A DNA stretch of 64,000 nt from Acidithiobacillus ferridurans (lineage in GTDB: Bacteria > Pseudomonadota > Gammaproteobacteria > Acidithiobacillales > Acidithiobacillaceae): NCBI RefSeq assembly GCF_003966655.1, contig NZ_AP018795.1, positions 2,187,501 through 2,251,500 of the forward strand. The letters are read 5' to 3'. Below, piece after piece: positions 1-9,584 of this stretch. The position numbers and the translations under genes are program-made. The notes beneath the pieces were generated by a model. That model did not search any database. It was given only the letters and a program-made list of their open reading frames with translations, and was not told the origin of the DNA. Every line of letters begins with the position of its first letter. Within the stretch, counting starts at the first letter, position 1.

Positions 1-393
1 GCCCTGGCGGAGTTCAAGGAAGGCAAAGTGCAGGTCCTGGTGGCGACGGATATCGCTGCCCGCGGTATCGACATCAGCGAGCTGCCCCACGTGGTGAACT
101 TTGAACTTCCCCATGTGCCGGAAGATTATGTCCATCGTATCGGGCGGACCGGTCGCGCCGGTAACAACGGCCAGGCCGTATCGCTGGTGAGCAGCGAGGA
201 GCGTAAGCAGTTACAGGATGTGGAGAAGCTCCTGCGTCGCTCCTTTGACCGGGAGATCGTCGTCGGTTTCGAGCCGCGACAGTCTTTCTCCGGTCATGCA
301 CCGTCAGGGGTGCCGCGTCGTCCGGCTCAGGCCGCAGGGCGGGGTCGGCCCGGTTCAGGAGCGGTGCCTTCGGGTCGTGCCCGCCGCACCTGA
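1..393 (+). CDS. rhlE: DEAD-box RNA helicase, C-terminal part (RhlE-like), cut by window edge
   Basis: The reading frame is already open at base 1, so only the last 130 residues are present. They hold the end of the RecA-like helicase domain 2: motif V ([13 protein letters not shown]) and motif VI ([10 protein letters not shown]), the ATP-sensing arginine region of DEAD-box proteins. A basic, proline- and glycine-rich tail of about 60 residues follows, as is usual for RhlE-type helicases that act in RNA remodelling and ribosome assembly. Assignment to RhlE rather than another DEAD-box paralogue rests on the short tail and the wording around motif V, and is tentative. It is separated from phoB by about 120 bases. 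Confidence 0.85.
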   Translation, partial: ALAEFKEGKVQVLVATDIAARGIDISELPHVVNFELPHVPEDYVHRIGRTGRAGNNGQAVSLVSSEERKQLQDVEKLLRRSFDREIVVGFEPRQSFSGHAPSGVPRRPAQAAGRGRPGSGAVPSGRARRT

Positions 394-446
394 GAACATG
401 ATTCTTCCCATCCTGTACTGACGGGGTTATTTTGGTGTGCAACGCC

Positions 447-476
447 TTGGCATTCCGCCAGGGCTTGCGCCACAAT
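447..476 (+). promoter_or_regulatory. Candidate sigma-70 promoter for phoB
   Basis: TTGGCA (447-452) and CACAAT (471-476) are separated by 18 bases. Transcription would start near 483, about 30 bases before the proposed phoB start. No convincing Pho box is seen here. The match is moderate and unproven. Confidence 0.3.
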
Positions 477-512
477 AAGCGGACGATGGGCGTGTCCGGG
501 CAAAAGGCAGGT

Positions 513-1244
513 ATGGACGAAGACAAGGTATCCTCCCGTGTCCTGGTAGTGGAGGATGAGGAAGGCATTCAGGAACTTCTGCGCGTTACCTTGGAGCGTA
601 ATGGCTTTGACGTTCGCTGTGAGGGCAGCGTCGAATCGGCGGAAGCGGTACTCCAGACCTGGGGGCCGCAGTTGCTGGTGCTCGACTGGATGCTTCCCGG
701 CAAAAATGGCTTGGTATGGTGCCGTATGCTGCGCCGTCGTGAAGAGACCCGGAAGCTGCCCATCATCCTCCTTACCGCACGCGGTGAAGAGGGTGACAGG
801 GTGCATGGTCTGGAGTCAGGTGCGGATGATTATCTGGCCAAACCCTTTTCTCCGCGGGAACTGGTGGCGCGGGTCAATGCCCTGCTGCGGCGCAGTTACG
901 GTGGCACGGCGGCGGGCCGGGTACGGCTTGGCGATCTGCAGGTGGATCTGCGCGCGCATCGGGTCTACGCCGGTGAGGTACAGGTTCATCTCGGGCCTAC
1001 CGAGTTTCGTCTTTTGCGTCTTTTTGTGACCAACCCGGAACGGGTCTTTTCGCGGGATATGCTACTCGATCAGATCTGGGGGCGGCAGAGTTTTGTCGAA
1101 GAGCGTACGGTCGACGTCCACATTCGCCGCTTGCGTCGGGGGCTGGAGCACCACGGTTACGCCCAGATCATCGAAACTGTCAGGGGCGAAGGCTATCGCT
1201 GTAGCGCCTTGGGTTTTCAGCGAGAAGTGGTGGACGAGCGATGA
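513..1244 (+). CDS. phoB: Phosphate regulon response regulator PhoB
   Basis: 243-residue OmpR/PhoB-family response regulator. The receiver domain (about residues 9-125) has the acidic pair ED at 14-15, the phosphoacceptor Asp58 in VLDWMLPG, the conserved Thr in LLTARG and the Lys in YLAKPFSP. A winged-helix DNA-binding domain follows (about 145-240, with RTVDVHIRRLRR as recognition helix). It activates pst and other Pho genes under phosphate starvation. I chose ATG 513 because conservation begins there and a purine-rich AAGGCAGG precedes it; the frame runs open up to 432, but the extra residues do not look conserved. The neighbours phoR and pstSCAB-phoU support phoB over other OmpR-type regulators. 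Confidence 0.93.
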   Translation: MDEDKVSSRVLVVEDEEGIQELLRVTLERNGFDVRCEGSVESAEAVLQTWGPQLLVLDWMLPGKNGLVWCRMLRRREETRKLPIILLTARGEEGDRVHGLESGADDYLAKPFSPRELVARVNALLRRSYGGTAAGRVRLGDLQVDLRAHRVYAGEVQVHLGPTEFRLLRLFVTNPERVFSRDMLLDQIWGRQSFVEERTVDVHIRRLRRGLEHHGYAQIIETVRGEGYRCSALGFQREVVDER

Positions 1245-1305
1245 CTGGTGTGGCGGCTTTCGCGCATTCAGCAGGCCGCAGCACACCCCGGCATATCTTT
1301 CCGGC

Positions 1306-2634
1306 GTGAAGTACCTCCGTGCCTGGTTTTACCCCTTGGCGCTCTGGGCGTTGATTCCGATTTTTCTGGCCGCCGATGATCTGCACGCCTGGTCCTACCT
1401 CCCACTGGTGATCATCGCTTTCTTGCTAGCGCTCTGGGTCGGCTGGCATCGCCAGCAATCCCTGAATTTCAGCGCTTGGTTCCGTAACCCGTATACCTCG
1501 TTGCCACCGCTGGCGGGGGGGATATGGGAGGAGACCTTTGCCGAGGGCTACCACTGGCGGCGTGATCAGGAGGCGCAGCACCGCCAGCTCAGTGCCCAGA
1601 TCGTACAGTTGCGTGACGCCTTGCAGGCGATGCCCGACGTTGTGGTATTGATGGACGAGCGTGGCCAATTGCTCTGGGTGAATCCTTCGGGTATCCGCTT
1701 GCTGCAACTGCAATGGCCCGATGACGCGGGTAAGCCGCTGGCTTTCTGGCTGCGAACTCCGCATCTGCGCGCCTTTCTCGCCGGCGAAGGGCCACCCAGC
1801 CTGCAGCTCCCGGCCCCGGCAGATGCACAACAGATTTTGGAGGGCATGCGCTATCCCCTCGCCGATGCGGGTGCTTTGGTTATCTTCCGGGATGTGACCC
1901 GTATCCGTCAGCTTGAACAGGTCCGTCAGGACTTCGTAGCCAATGTCTCCCATGAGTTGCGCAGCCCGCTGACGGTAGTGCGCGGTTTCCTGGAAAACAT
2001 GCTGGACAGTCCTATCGCTGCCGACGATGAGGTGAGTAGTCAACTCCGTCTCATGGAACAGCAGACGCTGCGCATGCAGTCTTTGGTCGAAGACTTGCTG
2101 TCTCTGGCACGTATGGAGGCCGCCGAGGCGAATCCGGAACACTGCGAAACGCTCATGATCGCGACTATGATACACAACACGCTGGATACCCTGGCGCCCG
2201 CCATAGTGCAAAAACGGTTGCAGATCGACACGGCGCTGGATGGCGACTTGGGCATTTTCGCAGAAACCATCGATCTGACCAGTATCATCCGAAACTTGTT
2301 GGAAAACGCCATCAAATATACCCCGGCAGACCGCGCCGTCAACGTGCGCTGGGAGCGTCGCTCGGGCGATCTGCGTTTGGTGGTGCAGGATACCGGTGAT
2401 GGTATCGCTGCCGAGCACTTGCAGCGTATCACCGAGCGTTTTTATCGGGTGGACAAAGGTCGCTCCCGACGCATGGGAGGTACGGGGCTGGGATTGGCCA
2501 TTGTCCGTCACGCTGTCGAGCGTTATCAGGGGCATCTGGAAGTGACTAGTGAAGTGGGTAAGGGAACCACTTTTACTGCGCATTTTCCGCCCCATCTCGC
2601 CCGCAGTTTTCCCTCCGACTCCGCAGTGTCATAA
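1306..2634 (+). CDS. phoR: Phosphate regulon sensor histidine kinase PhoR
   Basis: 442-residue membrane histidine kinase, the partner of PhoB. Two hydrophobic segments lie near the N-terminus (about residues 5-48) without a large periplasmic domain, typical of PhoR, which senses through the Pst complex and PhoU. A PAS-like region follows (about 105-190), then the dimerisation/phosphoacceptor motif VSHELRSPLTVV with His216, and a HATPase domain with N box NLLENAIKYTP, DTGDGIA and GGTGLGLAIV. No ATG is in frame downstream of the phoB stop. GTG 1306 gives a protein that begins just before the first membrane segment, but its ribosome-binding site is weak. The stop codon lies inside the pstS Pho box. 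Confidence 0.9.
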   Translation: MKYLRAWFYPLALWALIPIFLAADDLHAWSYLPLVIIAFLLALWVGWHRQQSLNFSAWFRNPYTSLPPLAGGIWEETFAEGYHWRRDQEAQHRQLSAQIVQLRDALQAMPDVVVLMDERGQLLWVNPSGIRLLQLQWPDDAGKPLAFWLRTPHLRAFLAGEGPPSLQLPAPADAQQILEGMRYPLADAGALVIFRDVTRIRQLEQVRQDFVANVSHELRSPLTVVRGFLENMLDSPIAADDEVSSQLRLMEQQTLRMQSLVEDLLSLARMEAAEANPEHCETLMIATMIHNTLDTLAPAIVQKRLQIDTALDGDLGIFAETIDLTSIIRNLLENAIKYTPADRAVNVRWERRSGDLRLVVQDTGDGIAAEHLQRITERFYRVDKGRSRRMGGTGLGLAIVRHAVERYQGHLEVTSEVGKGTTFTAHFPPHLARSFPSDSAVS

Positions 2635-2659
2635 AACGGTAATAAAACCTTGCTATAGT
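2626..2659 (+). promoter_or_regulatory. Pho box and -10 element in front of pstS
   Basis: Two seven-base half-sites, GTGTCAT (2626-2632) and CGGTAAT (2637-2643), are each followed by AAAA. This gives the 11-base period and the CTGTCAT-N4-CTGTCAT layout of PhoB sites. An extended -10, TGCTATAGT (2651-2659), lies seven bases further on with no sigma-70 -35 hexamer, as expected for a PhoB-activated promoter. The box overlaps the phoR stop codon (2632-2634). Confidence 0.8.
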
Positions 2660-2700
2660 CCCTATGCAGCTTTTAACTAAACCTGTATAGGGGGCGTGAT

Positions 2701-3723
2701 ATGATGAAGACCAAGGGTGTGGCTTTTGTGTTGGGCGTGATGAGCCTGGGTGTAGCAGGGCTGGCGCAGGCGGAGACCATTTCCGCCGCAGGTGGCACGG
2801 CCATTTATCCCGTCCTGTCCAAATGGGCGGAAACTTACAAACAGAAAACCGGCATCATGGTGAATTATCAGGCCATCGGTTCTGGTGGCGGGATTGCCCA
2901 AATCAAGGCAAAAACCGTCGCTTTCGCCAACAGCGACATGCCTCTCCAGCCTGAATACCTCAACAAAGACCATCTCGTCCAGTTTCCGGCTGTGATTATT
3001 GGCATTACCCCCGTCGTGAATGTCCCCGGTATAAAGCCCGGTGAACTGACCTTCAACGGCACCGTGCTCACCGGTATTTACCTGGGCAAGATCAAGAAAT
3101 GGAACGACGCAGCCATTGCCGACCTCAATAAGGGCGTTAAGCTGCCGGATATGAATATCACGGTGGTCCATCGTTCTGACGGTTCCGGCACCACCTTCAA
3201 CTTTACCAATTATCTAGCCAAGGTCAGCCCGGAATGGAAGCAACGTGTAGGTGATAACACGGCTGTTTCCTGGCCCGTCGGTGTGGGTGGCAAGGGTAAT
3301 GCGGGCGTCGCTGCATATGTACAACGGATTCCTGGTGCCATCGGCTACGTGGAATATGCCTACGCCAAGGAAAACCACCTGGCTTACGGCAAAATGATCA
3401 ATGCCGCGGGCAAAGTGGTGGCCCCTGATCTGGCTACTTTCCAGGCCGCTGCGGCGAATGCGGACTTTACCAAGGTGGAGGATTTCTACATGATTCTCAC
3501 CAACCAGGCGGGTGCCCAGAGTTGGCCCATTTCCGCTGCGACTTACATCCTGATGCGCCAGGATGCCGATAAGGCGGTCAATGCCGGAGTCCTGGCGTTT
3601 TCGCGCTGGTTCCTGACAGCCCCGCAGGCGCAAGCGGAAGCCAGGAGCCTGGATTATGTGCCATTACCAAAAACTACGGTGACGCAGATTGAGACGTACT
3701 GGAAAAGGAATCTGGGCCAGTGA
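2701..3723 (+). CDS. pstS: Periplasmic phosphate-binding protein PstS
   Basis: 340-residue precursor with a cleavable signal peptide (cut probably after GLAQA, about residue 28). The mature part starts with ISAAGGTAIYPVLSKWAE, the phosphate-binding loop region. Further PstS hallmarks are the YLGKIKKWND stretch, the HRSDGSGTTFNFT phosphate-binding motif and SWPVGVGGKGN. It captures phosphate in the periplasm for PstCAB. It is first in the Pho-box-driven operon pstSCAB-phoU-ppx. A tandem ATG-ATG occurs at 2701 and 2704; the purine run AGGGGGCG just upstream serves either. Confidence 0.97.
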   Translation: MMKTKGVAFVLGVMSLGVAGLAQAETISAAGGTAIYPVLSKWAETYKQKTGIMVNYQAIGSGGGIAQIKAKTVAFANSDMPLQPEYLNKDHLVQFPAVIIGITPVVNVPGIKPGELTFNGTVLTGIYLGKIKKWNDAAIADLNKGVKLPDMNITVVHRSDGSGTTFNFTNYLAKVSPEWKQRVGDNTAVSWPVGVGGKGNAGVAAYVQRIPGAIGYVEYAYAKENHLAYGKMINAAGKVVAPDLATFQAAAANADFTKVEDFYMILTNQAGAQSWPISAATYILMRQDADKAVNAGVLAFSRWFLTAPQAQAEARSLDYVPLPKTTVTQIETYWKRNLGQ

Positions 3724-3731
3724 GCTGAGAT

Positions 3732-4751
3732 ATGGAAGATACCCGCGACGCAGAGTTGGGAGTGCGGATGGTGGTGCCGTCCCCCGCTGTGCCACCTCGC
3801 CATAGTCCTGCGCGACCGCGACGCTTGCATGCCATGGATCGGAGCTTCCGCGGACTGACGGCCGGACTCGCCTTTTTGGTCCTGCTCCTGCTGGTCGGGG
3901 TGGCATTGTCCCTTTTTTTGCGCGGGTGGGAAGCTTTTCATCGGTTTGGCTTCGCTTTTTTCTGGAGTGACACCTGGGATCCGGTTACCGAGAACTTCGG
4001 CGCTCTGGTACCGATTTATGGAACTTTGGTCAGCTCCGTGATCGCCCTGCTGATCGCCGTGCCCATCAGTTTCGGCATCGCGTTATTTATCAGTGAACTC
4101 GCACCCGAATGGTTACGCCAACCGGTCGGCAGCGCCATTGAACTGCTGGCGGGTATCCCCAGTATCATCTTCGGCATGTGGGGTCTTTTCGTCTTTGCAC
4201 CGGTTTTGGGCAGTGCAGAGCCTTGGCTCAATGACCATCTGGGTGCTCTGCCCGGTATCGGGACACTGTTTCGCGGTCCGCCGATGGGCATTGGTATGCT
4301 GACTGCCGGTATTATTCTGGCCATCATGGTGATCCCCTTTATTTCCGCGATCATGCGCGATGTTTTTCTGGTTGTGCCAGAGATGCTCAAAGAGTCGGCC
4401 TATGGCCTGGGTGCCACGACTTGGGAAGTGGCACGCCATGTGGTTCTCCCTTATACCCGTACGGCGGTAGTCGGCGGGGTGTTCCTTGGTCTGGGTCGTG
4501 CCCTTGGTGAAACTATGGCGGTAACCTTTGTGATCGGTAATGCCCACGACCTCCATATCTCTTTGCTCGACGCCGGAAACTCCATCGCCGCCGCGCTGGC
4601 AAACGAGTTTGCGGAGGCCTTTTCACCCATGTACAAGTCGGCGCTCATGGCCTTGGGTTTCATTCTCTTCATCATTACCTTCGTGGTGCTGGTGCTGGCC
4701 AAACTGATGCTCTGGCGTCTCGGTCGGGGACAAGGGAAGGTGGGTTTATGA
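3732..4751 (+). CDS. pstC: Phosphate ABC transporter permease PstC
   Basis: 339-residue inner-membrane permease. About 37 hydrophilic residues, rich in Pro and Arg, precede the first membrane helix, followed by about six helices in total. The binding-protein-dependent transport signature lies around SAYGLGATTWEVARHVVLP (the EAA loop that contacts the ATPase) and continues into GRALGETMAVTFVIGN. It forms the channel with PstA. The start follows the pstS stop by eight bases, and the 3' end overlaps pstA by four (ATGA), indicating translational coupling. Confidence 0.95.
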   Translation: MEDTRDAELGVRMVVPSPAVPPRHSPARPRRLHAMDRSFRGLTAGLAFLVLLLLVGVALSLFLRGWEAFHRFGFAFFWSDTWDPVTENFGALVPIYGTLVSSVIALLIAVPISFGIALFISELAPEWLRQPVGSAIELLAGIPSIIFGMWGLFVFAPVLGSAEPWLNDHLGALPGIGTLFRGPPMGIGMLTAGIILAIMVIPFISAIMRDVFLVVPEMLKESAYGLGATTWEVARHVVLPYTRTAVVGGVFLGLGRALGETMAVTFVIGNAHDLHISLLDAGNSIAAALANEFAEAFSPMYKSALMALGFILFIITFVVLVLAKLMLWRLGRGQGKVGL

Positions 4752-5602
4752 ATACGGCCAGGAGCGCCCATTATCTGCGCCGTCGCTTCTGGAATATCTT
4801 CAATCTGGGTATGGCCATGGCAACGACGCTGTTTGGCCTCTTCTGGCTGGTCTGGATTCTTTGGACCACTCTCGCTTATGGTGCTGGCGCCCTCAACCTG
4901 GAACTGTTTACAGGTGACACGCCGGCGCCTGGCAGTATCGGGGGCTTGCGCAATGCCTTCGTGGGCAGCCTGCTAATGATCGGCGTGGCGGTGATGATTG
5001 GCACCCCTGTGGGAATCCTGGCCGGCACCTATCTCGCGGAGTTTGCGCAAGGCAGCCGACTTGCGGCAGTCATCCGTTTTTTTAATGACATTCTGCTCAG
5101 TGCACCATCCATCGTGATCGGTCTGTTTATTTACGCAGTGGTGGTGGTGCCCATGGGGAGTTTCTCGGGTCTTGCCGGGGCCTTGTCGCTGGCTATTTTG
5201 CTTTTACCGGTCGTCCTGCGCACTACGGATGAGATGCTGGGCATGGTCCCCGGCACCATGCGCGAGGCGGCTCTGGCCCTGGGGGCGCCTCACTGGAAGA
5301 TGATCGTTCAGGTGAGTTATCGGGCCGCACGTTCTGGTATACTCACCGGGGTTCTGCTGGCGGTGGCGAGAATCAGTGGCGAGACCGCACCACTGCTGTT
5401 CACGGCGCTTAGTAATCAGTTTTTCAGCACGAATCTGGACAAGCCGATCGCCAATGTCCCGGTAGTCATTTTTCAATTTGCCATGAGTCCCTATCCAGAA
5501 TGGCAGCATCTGGCCTGGGCGGGCGCGTTGATAGCTGCCATGGCTGTGCTAGTCTTGAGCCTTGTGTCCCGCTTCCTTATCAAAGACAGGAGCCCGCGTT
5601 GA
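4748..5602 (+). CDS. pstA: Phosphate ABC transporter permease PstA
   Basis: 284-residue permease with six predicted membrane segments and the EAA-type loop [18 protein letters not shown] near residue 180, followed by [20 protein letters not shown], typical of PstA. It pairs with PstC. The start overlaps the pstC stop (ATGA) and the stop overlaps the pstB start, so pstC, pstA and pstB form a tightly coupled unit. Confidence 0.95.
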   Translation: MNTARSAHYLRRRFWNIFNLGMAMATTLFGLFWLVWILWTTLAYGAGALNLELFTGDTPAPGSIGGLRNAFVGSLLMIGVAVMIGTPVGILAGTYLAEFAQGSRLAAVIRFFNDILLSAPSIVIGLFIYAVVVVPMGSFSGLAGALSLAILLLPVVLRTTDEMLGMVPGTMREAALALGAPHWKMIVQVSYRAARSGILTGVLLAVARISGETAPLLFTALSNQFFSTNLDKPIANVPVVIFQFAMSPYPEWQHLAWAGALIAAMAVLVLSLVSRFLIKDRSPR

Positions 5603-6369
5603 TGTCGGAACCCCAGAAAACCAAAATATCCGTCCGCCACCTGGACTTTTTTTATGGGAGCAACAAGGCCCTCATAGATATCAATCTGGAAATACCCGAG
5701 AATCAGGTGACCGCGTTCATCGGGCCGTCGGGCTGCGGCAAGTCGACGCTTCTGCGGGTATTTAATCGCATGTATTCTCTATACCCTGGGCAACGGGCGA
5801 CCGGCGAAGTACTGCTGGATGGTGAGAATATTCTCGCTCCCGGCATGGATGTGAACATGCTGCGCGCTAAAATCGGCATGGTATTTCAGAAACCAACGCC
5901 TTTCCCCATGTCCATCTATGACAATATCGCCTTTGGCATCAAACTTTATGAAAAATTACGCAAGGTGGAGATGGACGAGCGGGTGGAGCAGGCGTTGCGT
6001 CAGGCCGCTCTCTGGGAAGAGGTGAAGGACAAACTCAAGACGAGCGGGCTGGGGTTGTCCGGTGGGCAGCAGCAACGCCTGTGTATCGCGCGCGCGGTGG
6101 CGGTGAAACCGGAGGTGATCCTGCTCGATGAACCGACCTCCGCACTGGACCCCATCGCCACCCTCAAGATTGAAGAACTGGTGAGCGAACTGCAGAAACA
6201 GTTTACCATCCTGATCGTCACCCACAACATGCAACAGGCAGGGCGAGTATCTGATTATACAGCATTTATGTATATGGGCGAGATGGTGGAATTTGATTCC
6301 ACCCATCAGTTATTCACTAATCCCGGCAAGAAGCAGACCGAAGACTACATCACGGGTCGCTACGGTTAA
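5602..6369 (+). CDS. pstB: Phosphate ABC transporter ATPase PstB
   Basis: 255-residue ABC ATPase. Walker A is GPSGCGKST, the Q-loop is [10 protein letters not shown] (the F-x-K-P-x-P-F form is characteristic of PstB), the signature is LSGGQQQRL, Walker B is [13 protein letters not shown] and the switch His sits in VTHNMQQA. It powers phosphate import. The start is ATG 5602, overlapping the pstA stop, with GACAGGAGC as ribosome-binding site; the frame is open further upstream, but that part is out of register with the family. Confidence 0.97.
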   Translation: MSEPQKTKISVRHLDFFYGSNKALIDINLEIPENQVTAFIGPSGCGKSTLLRVFNRMYSLYPGQRATGEVLLDGENILAPGMDVNMLRAKIGMVFQKPTPFPMSIYDNIAFGIKLYEKLRKVEMDERVEQALRQAALWEEVKDKLKTSGLGLSGGQQQRLCIARAVAVKPEVILLDEPTSALDPIATLKIEELVSELQKQFTILIVTHNMQQAGRVSDYTAFMYMGEMVEFDSTHQLFTNPGKKQTEDYITGRYG

Positions 6370-6380
6370 GGAGCGCAGCT

Positions 6381-7094
6381 ATGGACAAAGAACCACATAT
6401 TTCCCAGCGTTTTGAAGAAGAACTCCATGAGGTCCACGCCCTGGTGCTCGCCATGGGTGGGGTGGTGGAGGAGCAGATCACGAATGCCATCAAGGCACTG
6501 CAGGAGTCAGATGCCGAACTGGCCCGTGAAGTGATCGGGCGTGACCACGAGGTGAATGGTTACGAGGTGCGTATTGAAGAGGAGTGCATCAATATTCTGG
6601 CTACGCGTCAGCCTGCCGCCAGCGATCTGCGTCTGGTGATGACCCTGATCAAGACTATCGCGGATCTGGAGCGTATGGGCGACAAGGCCAGCAAGATTGC
6701 CGATATGGCCTTGGCTATGGGACATGGCGCGCGTAACGACAATCCGGCCTTTCTCAGAGACGTGGGCGTGATGGCCGACTATGCCTTGAATATGTTGCGC
6801 CGCGCCATGGATGCCCTGGCCCGTGCGGATGCGGAGGAAGCCATTGCCGTCGCCAAAGGCGATGAGGTGCTCAATCAGGAATACCGCTCTGCCTTGCGCC
6901 GTCTGATTACCTACATGATGGAAGATCCGCGCACCATCACCCCGGCCATCGATGCGCTCTTTATCGCCAAAGCCATCGAGCGTATTGGAGATCATGCTCG
7001 GAACATTTGCGAATACGTCATTTATCTTGCCAAAGGGAAAAGTGTCCGGCATCTTCCGTTGGACGAGGTAGAACAAAGCATCCAGGGGAAATAG
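6381..7094 (+). CDS. phoU: Phosphate signalling protein PhoU
   Basis: 237-residue all-helical protein made of two PhoU repeats. The metal-binding motifs are ETIADLERMGDKA-like in repeat 1 (here KTIADLERMGDKAS) and AKAIERIGDHARNICEY in repeat 2. PhoU links Pst transport activity to PhoR and keeps the Pho regulon off when phosphate is plentiful. It starts 11 bases after pstB with an AAGGAG ribosome-binding site, in the expected operon position. Confidence 0.95.
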   Translation: MDKEPHISQRFEEELHEVHALVLAMGGVVEEQITNAIKALQESDAELAREVIGRDHEVNGYEVRIEEECINILATRQPAASDLRLVMTLIKTIADLERMGDKASKIADMALAMGHGARNDNPAFLRDVGVMADYALNMLRRAMDALARADAEEAIAVAKGDEVLNQEYRSALRRLITYMMEDPRTITPAIDALFIAKAIERIGDHARNICEYVIYLAKGKSVRHLPLDEVEQSIQGK

Positions 7095-7096
7095 CG

Positions 7097-8608
7097 GTGG
7101 CAGAATCCGCAGCCACAGCAGGGCTCGAAAATTTTCTGGCGGCGGTGGACCTGGGTTCCAACTCTTTTCATATGGTGGTAGCAGAAGAAGTCGGCTCTGA
7201 TATCCGTCTGCATGATCGTTTGCGCGAAGGCGTTCGGCTGGCGGAGGGCTTACGCGACGACGGCAGTCTCGATCCGGAAGTCGAAAAACGCGCGCTGGAT
7301 TGTCTGGCCCGCTTCGGGCAGCGTCTACGGGGCATTCGTCCGGAGCGGGTACGGGTAATCGGCACCAATACCCTGCGTCAGGCGAGCGCTACGGAAGGCT
7401 TCATCCGTGCTATTGAAAACACCCTCGGCTATCCGCTGGAAATCGTGGCCGGCCGTGAAGAAGCCCGTCTGGTCTATCTGGGCGTTGCGCACAGTCTTGC
7501 GGTGGACGCCCGTGAACGACGTCTGGTAGTGGATATTGGAGGGGGCAGCACCGAGTTGATCGCGGGCCAAGGGTTTATCCCTGACCTGCGGGAGAGTCTG
7601 CATTTCGGCTGCGTGGCCTCCACCCGAGCCTATTTCCCCGATGAGCAGATTACGGCGCCTGCCTGTGAGCGCCTGGAAAAGCGGGTACGCATGGCGGTGG
7701 AACCCATGCTGGAGGATTTTGCCAGCCACGGCTGGGATCAGGCGGTGGGTTCATCAGGCACGATCAAGTCGATTGGCCGTATCCTTGCCGAGGGCGGTCA
7801 GGGCCCGCGCATCACCCGCGCAGGCCTACATTGGCTGCGTGAACAGATGATGCGTCTTGGTTCGGTGCGTGCGCTGACCCGGTTGAAAGGCCTGAAGCCC
7901 GATCGTGCTGCAGTCTTCCCAGGCGGCTTCATCATCCTTTTTGCGCTCTTCGAGTCATTGGGCCTGCAGGAAATGCGCTTTTCCGAGGGGGCATTGCGCG
8001 AGGGGGCCATTTACGATCTGCTTGGCCGCATCCATCAGGAAGATACCCGAGAGATGAGCATCTGCAGCCTGCAGGAACGTTTTCACAGCCAGGTATTGCG
8101 TAATCAGAGCGTGGCGCGGTGGGCGGAACGCTTTTTTACCTCTGCGACCCGGACCTGGCCGCTCCACGGAGGGCATCAGCAATGGCTGCACTGGGCGGCC
8201 TTAACCCACGATATCGGTCTGGACATCGCCCATTCAGGATTTCACAAGCATGGTGAATATGTCTGGCGGAACGCGGATATCGCGGGTTTTTCGCGTCGTG
8301 AGCAGGGTGTCGTTGCGGCGTTGCTCCGTGCCCAGCGTAAACGCTTGCCTGGTCTTGCCCAGTTGCGTTCTTTGGGAGTCGCTGCCGAGGATGTGGCGCC
8401 TCTTCAGCAGTTAGCGATCCTGCTCCGCATGGCCATCCTTTTTCATCGGGGCGCGCTCCCGCTGGCGGTTCCGCCGGAGTTGACGGTGACTGGTCGGCAT
8501 GTCGTTCTGCACCTGCCAGCGCGCTGGCTGACGGATATGCCGCTACTGGCCGCTGATCTCGAACAGGAGCAGGAATGGATCACGCCGGATTTCCACCTGC
8601 AGTGGTAA
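7097..8608 (+). CDS. ppx: Exopolyphosphatase / guanosine pentaphosphate phosphatase (Ppx/GppA)
   Basis: 503-residue Ppx/GppA-family phosphatase. The N-terminal actin-like ATPase fold has AAVDLGSNSFHMVVAEE (phosphate 1 motif) and VDIGGGSTELIAG (phosphate 2 motif). The C-terminal HD-type part includes WAALTHDIGLDIAHSGFHKH. It hydrolyses polyphosphate from its end and links polyphosphate to the Pho regulon. GTG 7097 is chosen with AGGGG upstream, two bases after phoU; the frame extends further upstream inside phoU without conservation. Activity as GppA cannot be excluded. Confidence 0.92.
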   Translation: MAESAATAGLENFLAAVDLGSNSFHMVVAEEVGSDIRLHDRLREGVRLAEGLRDDGSLDPEVEKRALDCLARFGQRLRGIRPERVRVIGTNTLRQASATEGFIRAIENTLGYPLEIVAGREEARLVYLGVAHSLAVDARERRLVVDIGGGSTELIAGQGFIPDLRESLHFGCVASTRAYFPDEQITAPACERLEKRVRMAVEPMLEDFASHGWDQAVGSSGTIKSIGRILAEGGQGPRITRAGLHWLREQMMRLGSVRALTRLKGLKPDRAAVFPGGFIILFALFESLGLQEMRFSEGALREGAIYDLLGRIHQEDTREMSICSLQERFHSQVLRNQSVARWAERFFTSATRTWPLHGGHQQWLHWAALTHDIGLDIAHSGFHKHGEYVWRNADIAGFSRREQGVVAALLRAQRKRLPGLAQLRSLGVAAEDVAPLQQLAILLRMAILFHRGALPLAVPPELTVTGRHVVLHLPARWLTDMPLLAADLEQEQEWITPDFHLQW

Positions 8609-8851
8609 CCGCTGGCGGCAAGTCCGACCTGGCGGCAATTGGCGAGTTTTTCGCTGGAGGCCATGGCCAGCACCTTGCCGGTACCGGCCTACGATACCGC
8701 TGGAGTCAATGAACATTCTAGCGGATGGCGACGCAGTCTTGATGGCGTTGATTGATCGGCCCCCGAACCAATTTGCGTCTGTCGGCACCTTTGTTATTGT
8801 TGCCCATGCCGGAGACGCTCCCGGCCGATCGGGGAGGATGCAACCATCGAT

Positions 8852-9454
8852 GTGATCAACGAGATGCTGAGCTGGCTGCGTCTTCAACCCATTACCCTGG
8901 AGATGATCGTCACCTTTCTGCGCCAGTATGGTTACTGGATTCTCTTCATTGGTACGCTGCTCGAGGGGGAGGCGGTCGTGATTATCGCTGGTGCCCTGGC
9001 CCATGCCGGAGTGCTGGATCTCCCCCTGGTGATATTTGTCTCCTGGTTGGGCAGTACTCTCAATGATCAGGTGCTTTATCAGCTTGGTTACCGGTATGGC
9101 GGACGCCTGCTGAATATGTTGCCGCGCTTTCTGCGCCGCCACGTGGATCAGGCCGAGGGTTTGATCCGCCGCTTTGGTGACTGGGTGACGCTGTTTTTCC
9201 GTTTTATCTATGGCACCCGCACCATTACCCCCATCCTGCTGGGGGTGCATCGCTATCCAGCGCAGCGCTATCTGTGGATGAACCCGGCTGCCGCAGCGGT
9301 GTGGGCGGCCGCCATCGCCGGGATCGGGTATGCCCTTGGTGCCTCGCTGCGGAGTCTGCTGAAAAGTGTTCAACATGTGCAGATTGTGCTCCTGCTGCTG
9401 TTGATCGCGGTAGCGTTGGCGTACTGGTGGTGGCATCGGCGCCATGGTGAATGA
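8852..9454 (+). CDS. DedA-family inner membrane protein
   Basis: 200-residue DedA/SNARE-associated family protein. It has the family pattern of a first helix around GYWILFIGTLLEGEAVVIIAG, a conserved acidic residue in the entrant loop, and the GDWVTLFFRFIYGTRTITPILLG stretch (the F-x-R-x-x-x-G-x-R motif). The last helix lies near the C-terminus. DedA proteins act in membrane lipid (undecaprenyl phosphate or phospholipid) translocation and membrane homeostasis. GTG 8852 follows GGGGAGGAT by about 12 bases. It stands alone; the 243 bases before it hold no gene I can support. Confidence 0.88.
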   Translation: MINEMLSWLRLQPITLEMIVTFLRQYGYWILFIGTLLEGEAVVIIAGALAHAGVLDLPLVIFVSWLGSTLNDQVLYQLGYRYGGRLLNMLPRFLRRHVDQAEGLIRRFGDWVTLFFRFIYGTRTITPILLGVHRYPAQRYLWMNPAAAAVWAAAIAGIGYALGASLRSLLKSVQHVQIVLLLLLIAVALAYWWWHRRHGE

Positions 9455-9584
9455 AGCGCCGCGGTCGTACCAGCGGGGCAGGGCAGATGCTTGATTCGCA
9501 TACCTCGGATGATTTGCCAGAGCCCCCGGTTTTATGCTAAAAAGCGCTGGGCTTAGGCCTAATACTCACACGTGCCAATACAGG

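Noticed and set aside
8609-8851. Possible gene remnant between ppx and the DedA gene
   Set aside because: Several frames give plausible-looking words on both strands, but none has a start, ribosome-binding site and conserved motif together. Left as non-coding.
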